DNA of 64,000 nt, from assembly GCF_001613065.1 (NCBI RefSeq), contig NZ_BDBQ01000008.1, forward strand, positions 16,863-80,862. Reading direction: 5' to 3'. A model generated the notes under the pieces. It did not search any database and was not told the origin of the DNA. It was given only the letters and a program-made list of their open reading frames with translations. Source of the stretch: Nocardia miyunensis NBRC 108239 (GTDB lineage: Bacteria > Actinomycetota > Actinomycetes > Mycobacteriales > Mycobacteriaceae). How positions within the stretch are numbered: position 1 is the stretch's first letter; each line of letters opens with the position of its first letter. Shown here in pieces: positions 9,721-17,886 of the stretch. Position numbers and translations under genes: made by a program.

Positions 9721-11166
9721 GTGGCTGATCTCGAGCGGGCCAAGGTACTCATCGAGCTGCGTCGGCTGAGCGAGGCCCGGGAGCAACTGGCCGAGGTACT
9801 GGCCGCCGAGCCCGACAATGCCGAGGCCGCAACATATCTCGCGCAGGCGGCCTATCTGGATCAGCGGTATCGCGAGGCCGCCGAGCAGAGCGCCGCGGCG
9901 CTGCGGATCCAGCCGCGCAACCAGTTCGCCATGCGCATTCACGCGCTGGCCCTGCTCAATACGGATGACGCCGGACGCTGGCAGGCGCAGCAGATGGCCC
10001 GCCGGGTGGTGGCGCTGGGACCCGAATTCGCCGAGAACCACCGGATTCTGGCGATCGTGTTGCGCGAATGCGGCCTGCTGCCCGAGGCCCTCGCGGCCAT
10101 CGATCGGGCCGTGGAACTCGATCCCGACGAGGCCGACATCCACGTGGCGCGCGGTTCGATCCTGCGGCGAATGGGACACTGCGGCAACAGATTCCGGTCC
10201 GGTCCGGCGGCCGATGCGTATCGTACGGCGCTACGGCTGGAACCCGAGAGCGCCTATGCCGTACACGATCTCGCGATCGTCGAACTCAACGGCCGCCGTC
10301 TGCGCAACGCCCTGCGCGGCGTACTGACCGCCGCCACCATGGATCCCGGTCTGGGAGATCTGGTGCGCACCAATGTCGCAACGGTGATCCGGCACGCCCT
10401 GCGTCGCATGCACTGGGTGCTCACCGTCATCGCCTTCGTGGCCCTTGTCCTCGGTGGCTTGAACGGCTCGCAAAGCGCCGCCTCCTTCGGTTCGAGCTAC
10501 GGGAAGGCCCTCTACGAGTCGCACGATTACCCTGCGCCACAACTGGTTCCGGTGAGCCAGGGATCTGTTCCTGCGCCGGACTCCGGAGCGCAACCCGCGC
10601 CCGCCGGCTCGCTTCCGGCCGTCGCACCGACATGGGAGTCGGGTGTTGCCGCGACGCGGGCTCCGGGAGTTTCGGCCCCGGAGACCGGCTCACCGGCGGC
10701 GCGGCCGTCCACACAGCGGTCCGGCGTCGTCGTGACCCCGGTGCCGGGCGTCTCGGCCGGGCCGGATTCCTCGGCGGCACGGGTTCCCGGGAGTTCGGTG
10801 CCGGTGACCTCCGCGAATATGCCTGGTGGGCAGAAGGATCCGGCGACGAAGACCGCCCAGGCAACGACTTCCTCGGCGATATACGATCCGGCGCGGCTGG
10901 GATCGGCGGGACGGGGTTTCGGTGCGGTCGGGCTGGGGTTGATCGCGGTGGTTTCGCTCTGGTGGCTGAGGGCGGTGCCGCCGCGTCGGTGGCGGTTCGT
11001 GCTGCGCGCGGCATGGTCGAATCCGCCTACGGCATTGCGGTTGGTGGTGTTCGGCGTGGGGCTGGTCGTCTGCATGGTGGGCGTCGCGACCGGGCTGCGC
11101 GTATTCCTGAGCGTGGCCGAGCCCGCGCTGCTGGCCCTCGGGATCATCCTGCGCCGTATCGCCTGA
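9721..11166 (+). CDS. TPR-domain integral membrane protein with proline-rich linker
   Basis: A 481-residue protein. Residues 1-~205 contain tetratricopeptide-type helix pairs (AREQLAEVLAAEPDNAEAATYLAQ, AALRIQPRN, AIDRAVELDPDEADIHVARG, with TALRLEPES later). A transmembrane helix follows near 232-248, a Pro/Ser/Ala-rich low-complexity stretch of about 140 residues, and three more hydrophobic helices at the C-terminus (about 395-480). The topology suggests a cytoplasmic TPR scaffold, an extracytoplasmic linker and a membrane-anchored tail. It is 12 bases downstream of the AAA+ gene, which carries its own TPR-like segment. Function is unknown; recruitment of substrates to the ATPase at the membrane is an inference. 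Confidence 0.75.
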   Translation: MADLERAKVLIELRRLSEAREQLAEVLAAEPDNAEAATYLAQAAYLDQRYREAAEQSAAALRIQPRNQFAMRIHALALLNTDDAGRWQAQQMARRVVALGPEFAENHRILAIVLRECGLLPEALAAIDRAVELDPDEADIHVARGSILRRMGHCGNRFRSGPAADAYRTALRLEPESAYAVHDLAIVELNGRRLRNALRGVLTAATMDPGLGDLVRTNVATVIRHALRRMHWVLTVIAFVALVLGGLNGSQSAASFGSSYGKALYESHDYPAPQLVPVSQGSVPAPDSGAQPAPAGSLPAVAPTWESGVAATRAPGVSAPETGSPAARPSTQRSGVVVTPVPGVSAGPDSSAARVPGSSVPVTSANMPGGQKDPATKTAQATTSSAIYDPARLGSAGRGFGAVGLGLIAVVSLWWLRAVPPRRWRFVLRAAWSNPPTALRLVVFGVGLVVCMVGVATGLRVFLSVAEPALLALGIILRRIA

Positions 11167-11410
11167 GGTCGGCGGCCCGGTGTCGTACCGGGGACGATCG
11201 TGCACGCCAAGGAGTGCGGGCGCCTACGGTGACGAGGGCATCTGGACCTTCGGGTATGCCGAATGCTCGACACGGCTCGGGGGTCTGTTCAGCCGCCGAC
11301 GGATTTGTGGTTCGGATGTGTCCCCGAGAACGGTTCCCGGTCGTCGATCGGGGCTTGCCGGGTGGTTGATTCGATCAGGGGCTGCTCACGCGCAGCAGGG
11401 GCCTACAGCC

Positions 11411-11429
11411 CTACTATCAACTGTAGTAG
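11411..11429. promoter_or_regulatory. perfect dyad resembling a BlaI/MecI-family operator
   Basis: CTACTA (11411-11416) and TAGTAG (11424-11429) form a perfect inverted repeat around a seven-base spacer; the minus strand reads TACTACAG then TAGTAG. BlaI/CopY-type repressors bind TACTACA-like half sites in actinobacteria. No blaI gene is in the window, so the assignment rests on the motif alone. The surrounding 11167-11459 region shows no gene. Confidence 0.35.
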
Positions 11430-11459
11430 AAGCCTCACGGCAGGGCGGACACGTTCGGG

Positions 11460-11519
11460 CTAGAGCAGACCCCACCAATACACCAAGCAGGCCAGCACGA
11501 AGACGACCGCAGTTTCCAT
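11460..11519 (-). CDS. candidate 19-aa single-span membrane peptide
   Basis: The reading frame METAVVFVLACLVYWWGLL starts at an ATG with a GGGAG ribosome site five bases upstream and ends in TAG. The peptide is almost entirely hydrophobic with an aromatic end, so it could cross the membrane once, like KdpF-class mini-proteins. No kdp or other transport gene follows, so no partner is apparent. It is too short for statistical support. Confidence 0.35.
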   Translation of the reverse strand: METAVVFVLACLVYWWGLL

Positions 11520-11651
11520 CGTCGCTCCCAATCTAGTTGGCGTCTTCATCACCCATCATTCCCGAGGATAGTGCGGCGTGCCGCGGACCAAGATCACAAG
11601 GGGGCAACGGATACTCCCGTCCGGGACAACGTGCGAACGATCTCGCCGTGA

Positions 11652-12314
11652 TCAGGAAAACTCCGGGGAGTCCACGATCAGCACGATCAGCTGCCGCTGG
11701 CGATGGCGGCCGTGATCGCGGGTCTTGGCGTCCGATGGCGCGGTGGGCCCGCCGCACCAGGTGATCGGCCGACGGGAATCGAGTTTGTCGAGCACCTCGG
11801 GCAGGGAGGAATCGATCTGGGCGGTGCGGACCACGCAGATATGACATTGGGGCGCGAGGGTGCGATCGCGGAAACCCTGACCGGGCCCGCCGTCCAGGAC
11901 CACGGCACCGGCGTCGGCGACCGCACCGGCGCAGGTGGTCACCATCGCGTCCGCGTCGTCCAGATCGGCGTTGGGGACGGGGGAGTCCTCGGTGAGGATC
12001 TGGTTGTCCTGCTCCTTCGCCCAGAGCTCGAGCCACTGCTCGGGCAGGCCGTGCGGTGCGACGACGGTATCGGCGCGCTGGGCGCGCAGGGCGGCGTCCA
12101 CGGCCTCGGGGATGTCGGATTCGCGCACCCGGGCGACGCGCGCGCCGTGGTATTCGAGACGTTCGACGAACAGTTCGACGATCGTGCTGCGGTCGGCCGG
12201 GGAGAGATCGGCCGCGCCGCGCCGGTGACCGGGGAAGAGGGTGACGGTGCGATCGTCGTCGGGCAGCGCCTTGAGGCCGTCGCGGACTCTGCGCAGGAAT
12301 TCCTCCCGTGACAT
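11652..12314 (-). CDS. LUD-domain protein (LutC/LldG-like)
   Basis: A 220-residue protein starting MSREEFLRRVRDGL, with AVDAALRAQRADTVVAPHGLPEQWL, the segment GAVADAGAVVLDGGPGQG and the late motif PITWCGGPTAPSD, which match the LutC/LUD family. LutC is part of the LutABC iron-sulfur L-lactate oxidation complex. Here no lutA or lutB is adjacent, so it is either a solitary LUD protein or depends on subunits encoded elsewhere. The ATG overlaps the stop of a 29-codon upstream frame (TGATG), which implies translational coupling. Confidence 0.75.
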   Translation of the reverse strand: MSREEFLRRVRDGLKALPDDDRTVTLFPGHRRGAADLSPADRSTIVELFVERLEYHGARVARVRESDIPEAVDAALRAQRADTVVAPHGLPEQWLELWAKEQDNQILTEDSPVPNADLDDADAMVTTCAGAVADAGAVVLDGGPGQGFRDRTLAPQCHICVVRTAQIDSSLPEVLDKLDSRRPITWCGGPTAPSDAKTRDHGRHRQRQLIVLIVDSPEFS

Positions 12315-12403
12315 CAGCGGCACCCGCCGGGGGCACATCGGCCGGTCGTGGCACTGGGCATGGACTGCGGATCGGTGCCACGGATGACGAGCGCCGTGCG
12401 CAT
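12314..12403 (-). CDS. 29-aa upstream ORF coupled to the LUD gene
   Basis: The short frame begins MRTALVIRGTDPQSMP and ends with a Cys/Gly pair pattern (RCAPGGCR). It has a very strong ribosome site (AAAGGGGG, eight bases from the ATG), better than that of the LUD gene itself, and its stop overlaps the LUD start codon by one base. It may only drive coupled translation, or act as a leader peptide. I do not recognise it; an N-terminal remnant of a lost upstream gene is an alternative. Confidence 0.45.
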   Translation of the reverse strand: MRTALVIRGTDPQSMPSATTGRCAPGGCR

Positions 12404-12515
12404 GTGGCGGCCCCCTTTCTGACCGGCTGCGCAGCATCCTGCGGCACCGGAAACCGGGGCGGGACGAAGCTGTGCGGGTGGTGCTGGGCGCACGCTCGTG
12501 CGGGCGGGCGGGCGC

Positions 12516-12530
12516 GTCTGATCTTCAGAC
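12516..12530. promoter_or_regulatory. perfect 6+3+6 palindrome upstream of the LUD unit
   Basis: GTCTGA-TCT-TCAGAC lies about 115 bases upstream of the mini-ORF start and downstream of the second rho gene. Its size and symmetry suit a GntR- or TetR-type operator for the LUD transcription unit. The regulator is not identified. Confidence 0.35.
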
Positions 12531-12620
12531 AGGCTACCCGGGACGGGCGACGAGTTTGCCCGAGGGACGCTCGATGGATCGGCTCCGGAACGTTCGTGTA
12601 CCGGAATCCGCTGGTCGCGA

Positions 12621-13754
12621 TCAGTGCGCGGCGGTGCGGATCTGGGTGAGGAATTCGGCGTTGGTCTCGGTCTGCCGCAGGCCGGTCAGCAGCAGCTCGA
12701 CGGACTGGCCGGGCTCGCGTCCGGAGAGGGTGCGGCGCAGCGCGTGGGTCGCGACGAGTTCGTCCGGGGTCAGCAACAGCTCCTCCTTGCGGGTGCTGGA
12801 GCGTTCGATGTCGACCGCGGGGAAGGTCCGCCGATCGGCGATGTGCCGGTCGAGTTTGAGCTCGGCGTTGCCGGTGCTCTTGTACTCCTCGAAGATGACG
12901 GTGTCGGCGAGCGAACCGGTCTCCACCAGGGTGGTGGCGATGATGGTGAGCGAACCGCCGTTCTCGATATTGCGCGCCGCGCCGAGGAACTTCTTCGGCG
13001 GGGCCAGGGCTCCGGCGTCCACGCCGCCGGACAGGATGCGGCCCGAGCCCGCTGCCGCCAGGTTGTAGGCGCGGGCGAGCCGGGTCAGCGAATCCAGCAG
13101 AACCACCACGTCACGGCCGGTTTCGACGAGACGCTTGGCGTGTTCGATGGCCAGTTCGGCCAGGGCGATGTGATCGCGGGCGGGCAGATCGAAAGTGGCC
13201 GCGGCGATATCGGCGGGCACCGCCCGGGACAGGTCGGTGACCTCCTCGGGACGTTCGCCGACGAGCACCAGCATCAGCTGGCATTCGGGGTGGTTCTTCG
13301 CGATACCGTGCGCGATCGATTGCAGCACAGAGGTTTTGCCCGCCTTGGGCGGCGCGACGATCAGGGCGCGCTGCCCCTTGCCGATCGGCATGACCAGATC
13401 CGTTACGCGCGTGGTCATCTCGTGCGGTTCGGTCTCGAGGCGCAGGCGCTCGTCCGGGTAGATCGGGGTCAGATCGGCGAAATGCGGCCGGTGCCGGGCA
13501 TTTTCGGGTGGCAGGCCGTTGATCCGATCGACGCCGGTGAGCGGGGCGAATTTGACGCCCTCGCGTGGCGGGCCCGCGACGCCGGTGACGGTGTCGCCAC
13601 GGCGCAGGCCGTATTCGCGGACCAGGCGCGGCGGGACGTGGAGGTCGTCCGGGCCGGGCAGATAGCCCTCGACCCGCAGCGCCGCGTGATTTCCGGTGAT
13701 GTCGAGGATACCGGTCACCGATGTGCCCGGCTCCTGAATTGTGTTCTCTTTCAT
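12621..13754 (-). CDS. compact second transcription termination factor Rho
   Basis: A 377-residue RecA-type Rho. Visible parts are a cold-shock-like RNA-binding region (residues ~12-75, with GYLPGPDDLHVPP), Walker A APPKAGKT (134-141), GERPEEV, Walker B VVVLLDSLTRLARAYN, the Q-loop stretch SGGVDAGALAPPKKFLGAARN and the R-loop EEYKSTGN. Actinobacterial housekeeping Rho is usually about 600-700 aa with a long N-terminal insertion and lies in the homoserine/threonine operon, so this is a paralogue. It lacks the N-terminal helix bundle. The RNP1 position reads NHAALR without the usual aromatic residues, and Gly replaces the Asp normally preceding ERPEE. A GGAG ribosome site lies nine bases upstream. 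Confidence 0.9.
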   Translation of the reverse strand: MKENTIQEPGTSVTGILDITGNHAALRVEGYLPGPDDLHVPPRLVREYGLRRGDTVTGVAGPPREGVKFAPLTGVDRINGLPPENARHRPHFADLTPIYPDERLRLETEPHEMTTRVTDLVMPIGKGQRALIVAPPKAGKTSVLQSIAHGIAKNHPECQLMLVLVGERPEEVTDLSRAVPADIAAATFDLPARDHIALAELAIEHAKRLVETGRDVVVLLDSLTRLARAYNLAAAGSGRILSGGVDAGALAPPKKFLGAARNIENGGSLTIIATTLVETGSLADTVIFEEYKSTGNAELKLDRHIADRRTFPAVDIERSSTRKEELLLTPDELVATHALRRTLSGREPGQSVELLLTGLRQTETNAEFLTQIRTAAH

Positions 13755-14115
13755 GGTCTTCTACTCCTGAAGGAAAAAAGCGTGGTCTGGTGGCGGCGGA
13801 TGCGCGCATCGTGCGGGCAGCGCTTCGCCGAAGGGCCCGTGCCGGTTCGGATGTGGCGGATCGCTATCAGCGATCGGCGCGGATTCCGGAAGCTACGGGG
13901 GTGGAGAATTCTTGTGGGAGGGACCGTGTCCACCTACATCCACAAGCTGCGAACGATGCCAACCATAGCCGCATTCATGAGAACACGCAATGGTGCGGCA
14001 TTGTTCCCGGCGCGGCGGACCGGCTCGCGATTGCAGATGTTCCGGCAATGAAAGTTGCGGGATTGTGCCTGGTGTCACAGGCGTGCGGGACCGGCGACCG
14101 GTGTGCGCACAGCAG

Positions 14116-14150
14116 CGGACCCGGGCTCGCGAGATGCGAACCCGGGTCCG
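14116..14150 (-). terminator. hairpin terminator after the GMC gene
   Basis: CGGACCCGGG (14116-14125) pairs perfectly with CCCGGGTCCG (14141-14150); it begins 13 bases past the stop of the minus-strand GMC oxidoreductase gene. The rest of the 13755-14162 gap shows no convincing gene. Confidence 0.65.
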
Positions 14151-14162
14151 ATGTTCAGCGAA

Positions 14163-15803
14163 TTACTTTCCGGCAGTGATGAATTGGGCTGCCATCTCGC
14201 CGATCATGTAGCACGGGGCGTTGGTGTTGCCGCCGGTGATGCTCGGCATGATCGAGGCGTCCGCGACGCGCAGGCCCTCGATCCCGTTGACCTTCAATGT
14301 CGGGTCCACGACCGCGCGCTCGTCCACGCCCATCCGGCAGGTGCCGACCGGGTGGTACACCGAGTGGATGCGGTTGGGCAGCTCGGCGCGCAGCGCGGTC
14401 TCGTCCATCAGGTCCGGCCCGGGCGAGTATTCCTCGGTGATGTCCCCGGCGATGGTCTTGTTCGCCATGACCTCGCGGATCAGCCGGATGGCCTCGACGA
14501 GAAATTCGGTATCGGCCGAATCGGACAGGTAGCCCGGGTCGATCAGCGGCGAGGCCAGCGGATCGTTCGAGGCCAGCCGCAGCTCACCGCGGCTCTTGGG
14601 GTAGATGAGCGTCGGGAAGACGGTCAGCGCCGAGCGCTTGTCCACCATGTGCAGCTTGTCCTCGTCCTGGTTCGGCACCGGATAGCTCCAGGGCAGGGCG
14701 TGGATCTGCATATCGGGCACATCGCCGGTCGCGAACTTGGTCTTGACGAATCCGGCCACCTCGAACACGGTGCGGCCCATCCATGAACTGCCCGGTTTCA
14801 TCAGCTCGCGCATGATGCCGCGGGCGAAGTAGGCCGGGGTGCCGTGGTGGATCGCCTTCTTCGAGACGAACGTCATCGGCACGAACAGGTGGTCGTGCAG
14901 GTTCTGGCCCACCGGCAGATCGGCCTTGACGTCGATGCCGATATCGCGCAGGTGACCGGCCGGGCCGATACCCGAGAGCATCAGGATCTGCGCCGAGGCC
15001 ATCACGCCGCCGGAGACCACGACCTCCTGCGCGGCGCGGATGATCCGGCGGCCGCCGTTCTTGTCGATGACCTCCACGCCGGTCGCCCGGCCGTTCTCGA
15101 TGACCACGCGCGCGACGTGCGTATGGGTCAGCACGGTCAGGTTCGGGTTCGGCCGCTCGGTGATGAATCCGCGAGAAGAGCTGTAGCGCAAGCCATTTCG
15201 CACGCTCTGCTGGAAGATGCTGATACCCTCCTGCGATTCGCCGTTGTAGTCGGCGATGCGCGGGACGTCCAGGGTCTCCGAGGCGGCCTGCATGAACAGC
15301 TCCGAGATCGGGGTCAGCTCCTGCTGGCGGGTGACCTGGATGGGGCCGCCCGAACCGCGGTACTCGCTGGCGCCCTCCTCCCAGTTCTCCAGCTTCTTGT
15401 AGGCGGCCAGGACGTTCTCGTACTCCCAGCCCGCGCAGCCCTCGGCCGCCCAGGAGTCGAAGTTGGCCCGGTTGCCGCGCACGAACAGCATGCCGTTGAC
15501 CGAGCTGGAACCGCCGAGCACCTTGCCGCGGGTCATCGGGACCCGGCGATCGTTGGCGTACTTCTGCGGAATCGAGTACTGGCTCCAGGTCACCCGGTGC
15601 TTGAGCTGGGGCACGGTGTGCACCATCGTGATCATGCCCGGGCTGGTGACCAGCCGGGTGTTGTCCTTGCGCCCGGCCTCCAGCAGGATCACGCGCGCGC
15701 CGTTCTCGGCCAGGCGGCTGGCGACCACGGCACCGGAGCTGCCCGCGCCCACGACGATGTAATCGGCCTCACTGGTTCCCGCGCGGTGCGGAGAGTCGGT
15801 CAT
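14163..15803 (-). CDS. GMC-family FAD oxidoreductase (choline/alcohol dehydrogenase-like)
   Basis: A 546-residue flavoprotein. The FAD-binding ADYIVVGAGSSGAVVASRLAE is at residues ~13-33, the GMC signature GKVLGGSSSVNGMLFVRG near 92-110, and the C-terminal active-site segments are HPVGTCRMG (catalytic His) and GGNTNAP (Asn). GMC dehydrogenases oxidise alcohols by hydride transfer to FAD. It is divergent from a CYP125-like P450 gene, and a perfect KstR-type box sits between them, so a steroid or steroid side-chain alcohol is a plausible substrate. That is context inference only. A hairpin terminator follows. Confidence 0.85.
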   Translation of the reverse strand: MTDSPHRAGTSEADYIVVGAGSSGAVVASRLAENGARVILLEAGRKDNTRLVTSPGMITMVHTVPQLKHRVTWSQYSIPQKYANDRRVPMTRGKVLGGSSSVNGMLFVRGNRANFDSWAAEGCAGWEYENVLAAYKKLENWEEGASEYRGSGGPIQVTRQQELTPISELFMQAASETLDVPRIADYNGESQEGISIFQQSVRNGLRYSSSRGFITERPNPNLTVLTHTHVARVVIENGRATGVEVIDKNGGRRIIRAAQEVVVSGGVMASAQILMLSGIGPAGHLRDIGIDVKADLPVGQNLHDHLFVPMTFVSKKAIHHGTPAYFARGIMRELMKPGSSWMGRTVFEVAGFVKTKFATGDVPDMQIHALPWSYPVPNQDEDKLHMVDKRSALTVFPTLIYPKSRGELRLASNDPLASPLIDPGYLSDSADTEFLVEAIRLIREVMANKTIAGDITEEYSPGPDLMDETALRAELPNRIHSVYHPVGTCRMGVDERAVVDPTLKVNGIEGLRVADASIMPSITGGNTNAPCYMIGEMAAQFITAGK

Positions 15804-15865
15804 GGTTCGTTACCTCATCCTCGAAGTAGTCGTGGGCATATCAGGGCAGGTGCCTGAGGCCACTG

Positions 15866-15879
15866 TAGAACAAGTTCTA
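15866..15879. promoter_or_regulatory. KstR-type operator (perfect match to TnnAACnnGTTnnA)
   Basis: TAGAACAAGTTCTA is a palindrome with 6-base arms and matches every fixed position of the published KstR consensus. It lies between the divergent GMC and CYP125-like genes, 62 bases from the GMC start. KstR is a TetR repressor of cholesterol catabolism that is released by steroid-acyl-CoA. Confidence 0.7.
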
Positions 15880-16055
15880 GTTACGGTGAAGATCCGGTTT
15901 GTCGACTACCTCGGCGCGGGCTCGAATCGAGGTCCTTGATCACGGCAGAAAAAACCTGTCCGGATGCCTGCGGGGAGGGCGCGTGAAGTGCTTCAATCAT
16001 AGAACTCGTTTCATTTCCACCCCGTTCGCGCCGTGGCGAACGGTGAGGAGGCGTC

Positions 16056-17291
16056 ATGCCAGAGCCTTCGATTCCGGCAGGATTCGACTTCACCGATCCC
16101 GCCCTGTGGGAAGTGCGCAGCCCCGTCGCGGAGTTCGCCGAACTCCGGCGCACCGCCCCGGTCTGGTGGAACGCCCAGGCCCCGGAGTACGCGGCCCCGT
16201 TCGACGACGGCGGGTACTGGGTGGTGAGCCGACACGAGGACATCCGGGAGATCTCGCGTCATCCGGAGACCTACTCCTCGCAGGCCAACGGCGCGCTCAT
16301 CCGGATCGACCCGCAGGGCACGCCCGAGGAGCGCGAAGTCGCGAACACTTCGCTGATGCTGAACATGGACCCGCCGCGGCACACCAAGCTCCGGCGGATC
16401 ATCTCCCAGGGATTCACCCCGCGCGCCATCGAGAGTCTCCGGGCGGTGCTGACCGAGCGGGCCGAGCGAATCGTGCACGCCGCCAAGCGGTCCGGCGGCG
16501 GTGATTTCGTGCAGCAGGTGGCGTGCGAGTTGCCGCTGCAGGCCATCGCCGAACTGCTCGGGGTCCCGCAGGAAGACCGGTTCAAGCTGTTCACCTGGTC
16601 CAACGAAATGCTCAGCGCCGACGATCCGGAGTACCCCGACGCCAAGCCGGCCATCGCGGAACTGATCGGCTACGCCTACACCATGGCCGATCAGCGGCGG
16701 GTGCACCCGCTCGACGACATCGTCAGCCGGCTCGTCACCGCCGACGTCGACGGGGAGGCGCTGACCTCGGACGAGTTCGGATTCTTCATGATGCTGCTGA
16801 CCGTCGCGGGGAACGAGACCACCCGCAATGCGATCACGCACGGCATGAAGGCCTTCGTGGATCATCCCGGGCAGTGGGAGCTGTACCGGGAACGTCGTCC
16901 GGCCACCGCGCCCGACGAGATCGTGCGCTGGGCGACTCCGGTGAGCGTGTTCCAGCGCACCGCGACCCATGCGGTGGAGTTGGCCGGGCAACCGATCGCG
17001 GCCGGGCAGCGGCTCGGCTTGTTCTACAGCTCGGCCAATTTCGACGAAGCCGCGTTCGAAAATCCGTTCACCTTCGACATCCTGCGGGATCCGAATCCGC
17101 ATCTGGGCTTCGGCGGGACCGGCGCGCACTACTGTGTCGGGGCGAATCTGGCCCGGCTGGAGATCGATCTGATGTTCAACGCGATCGCCGACACCATGCC
17201 CGAGCTGCGCGAACTCGCGGATCCGGTGCGGTTGCGGTCGGGCTGGATCAACGGAATCAAGCATTGGCAGGTGGATTACGGCCCCGCGTGA
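16056..17291 (+). CDS. CYP125-like cytochrome P450 (steroid C26/27 hydroxylase family)
   Basis: A 411-residue class I P450. The I-helix motif is AGNETTRN, the ExxR region follows at APDEIVRWATP, and the heme loop is FGGTGAHYCVGAN with ligand Cys360. The overall sequence, including IPAGFDFTDPA at the start, CELPLQAIAELLGVPQEDR in the middle and NGIKHWQVDY at the end, closely follows CYP125. CYP125 oxidises the terminal methyl of the cholesterol side chain to the carboxylic acid. It needs ferredoxin and reductase partners; a 3Fe-4S ferredoxin is encoded at 32.5 kb. GAGGAG precedes the ATG. A KstR-type box lies upstream. Confidence 0.85.
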   Translation: MPEPSIPAGFDFTDPALWEVRSPVAEFAELRRTAPVWWNAQAPEYAAPFDDGGYWVVSRHEDIREISRHPETYSSQANGALIRIDPQGTPEEREVANTSLMLNMDPPRHTKLRRIISQGFTPRAIESLRAVLTERAERIVHAAKRSGGGDFVQQVACELPLQAIAELLGVPQEDRFKLFTWSNEMLSADDPEYPDAKPAIAELIGYAYTMADQRRVHPLDDIVSRLVTADVDGEALTSDEFGFFMMLLTVAGNETTRNAITHGMKAFVDHPGQWELYRERRPATAPDEIVRWATPVSVFQRTATHAVELAGQPIAAGQRLGLFYSSANFDEAAFENPFTFDILRDPNPHLGFGGTGAHYCVGANLARLEIDLMFNAIADTMPELRELADPVRLRSGWINGIKHWQVDYGPA

Positions 17292-17321
17292 CGGCGTAAT
17301 TCGGAGGTAGCATCTCCTCTT

Positions 17322-17813
17322 GTGAGTATTCGAGAGATTCCCGTCAAAACGCTTGCCGACGAGCCCACCACTCTGGCCGAACTGGCCGGCGACAAGGCGC
17401 TGCTGGTGGTCAACGTGGCTTCCAAGTGCGGCCTGACCCCGCAGTACACGGACCTGGTCGAACTCCAGAAGACCTACGGTCCGCGCGGATTCAGCGTGGT
17501 CGGCGTGCCGTGCAATCAATTCATGGGTCAGGAGCCGGGCACGGCCGAGGAGATCGCCGAGTTCTGCTCCACCACCTACGGGGTCGACTTTCCGCTGCTG
17601 GAGAAGGTCGACGTCAACGGCGAGCAGCGGCATCCGCTGTATCAGGAGTTGGTGCAGACCGCCGACGCCGAGGGTTCGGCCGGTGACATCCAGTGGAACT
17701 TCGAGAAGTTCCTCGTCGATTCGAAGGGCGCTGTCGTCGGCCGGTTCCGGCCGCGGACCGAGCCGAAGGATGCGGCCGTCGTGTCGGCGATCGAAGCCGT
17801 TCTCCCGCAGTAA
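17322..17813 (+). CDS. glutathione peroxidase-family thiol peroxidase
   Basis: A 163-residue protein with the conserved NVASKCGLTPQY (peroxidatic Cys near residue 36, Cys rather than selenocysteine), the PCNQFMGQEPG segment and WNFEKFLVD at the end, which supplies the Trp and Asn of the catalytic tetrad. Such bacterial enzymes usually reduce lipid or hydrogen peroxides using thioredoxin. It starts with GTG 30 bases after the P450 stop and may share its transcript, which would link peroxide removal to P450 uncoupling (inference). Confidence 0.9.
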   Translation: MSIREIPVKTLADEPTTLAELAGDKALLVVNVASKCGLTPQYTDLVELQKTYGPRGFSVVGVPCNQFMGQEPGTAEEIAEFCSTTYGVDFPLLEKVDVNGEQRHPLYQELVQTADAEGSAGDIQWNFEKFLVDSKGAVVGRFRPRTEPKDAAVVSAIEAVLPQ

Positions 17814-17834
17814 CTTTCAGACGCATACAAACGC

Positions 17835-17861
17835 GGCCCACACCGTAAACCGGTGTGGGCC
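17835..17861. terminator. bidirectional hairpin terminator
   Basis: GGCCCACACCG (17835-17845) and CGGTGTGGGCC (17851-17861) are perfectly complementary with a 5-base loop, between the convergent peroxidase and CYP51 genes. Confidence 0.75.
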
Positions 17862-17886
17862 ACTTTCGTTCCGGGCTGTGCGCTGC

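Noticed and set aside
11460..11519. KdpF subunit
   Set aside because: Size and hydrophobicity fit, but no kdpA, kdpB or kdpC gene is adjacent.
13926..14051. 41-aa plus-strand frame (MSTYIHKLRTMP...) with a GGGAGG ribosome site
   Set aside because: No homologue recognised, no terminator of its own, and it lies antisense in the upstream region of the second rho gene; evidence too thin.
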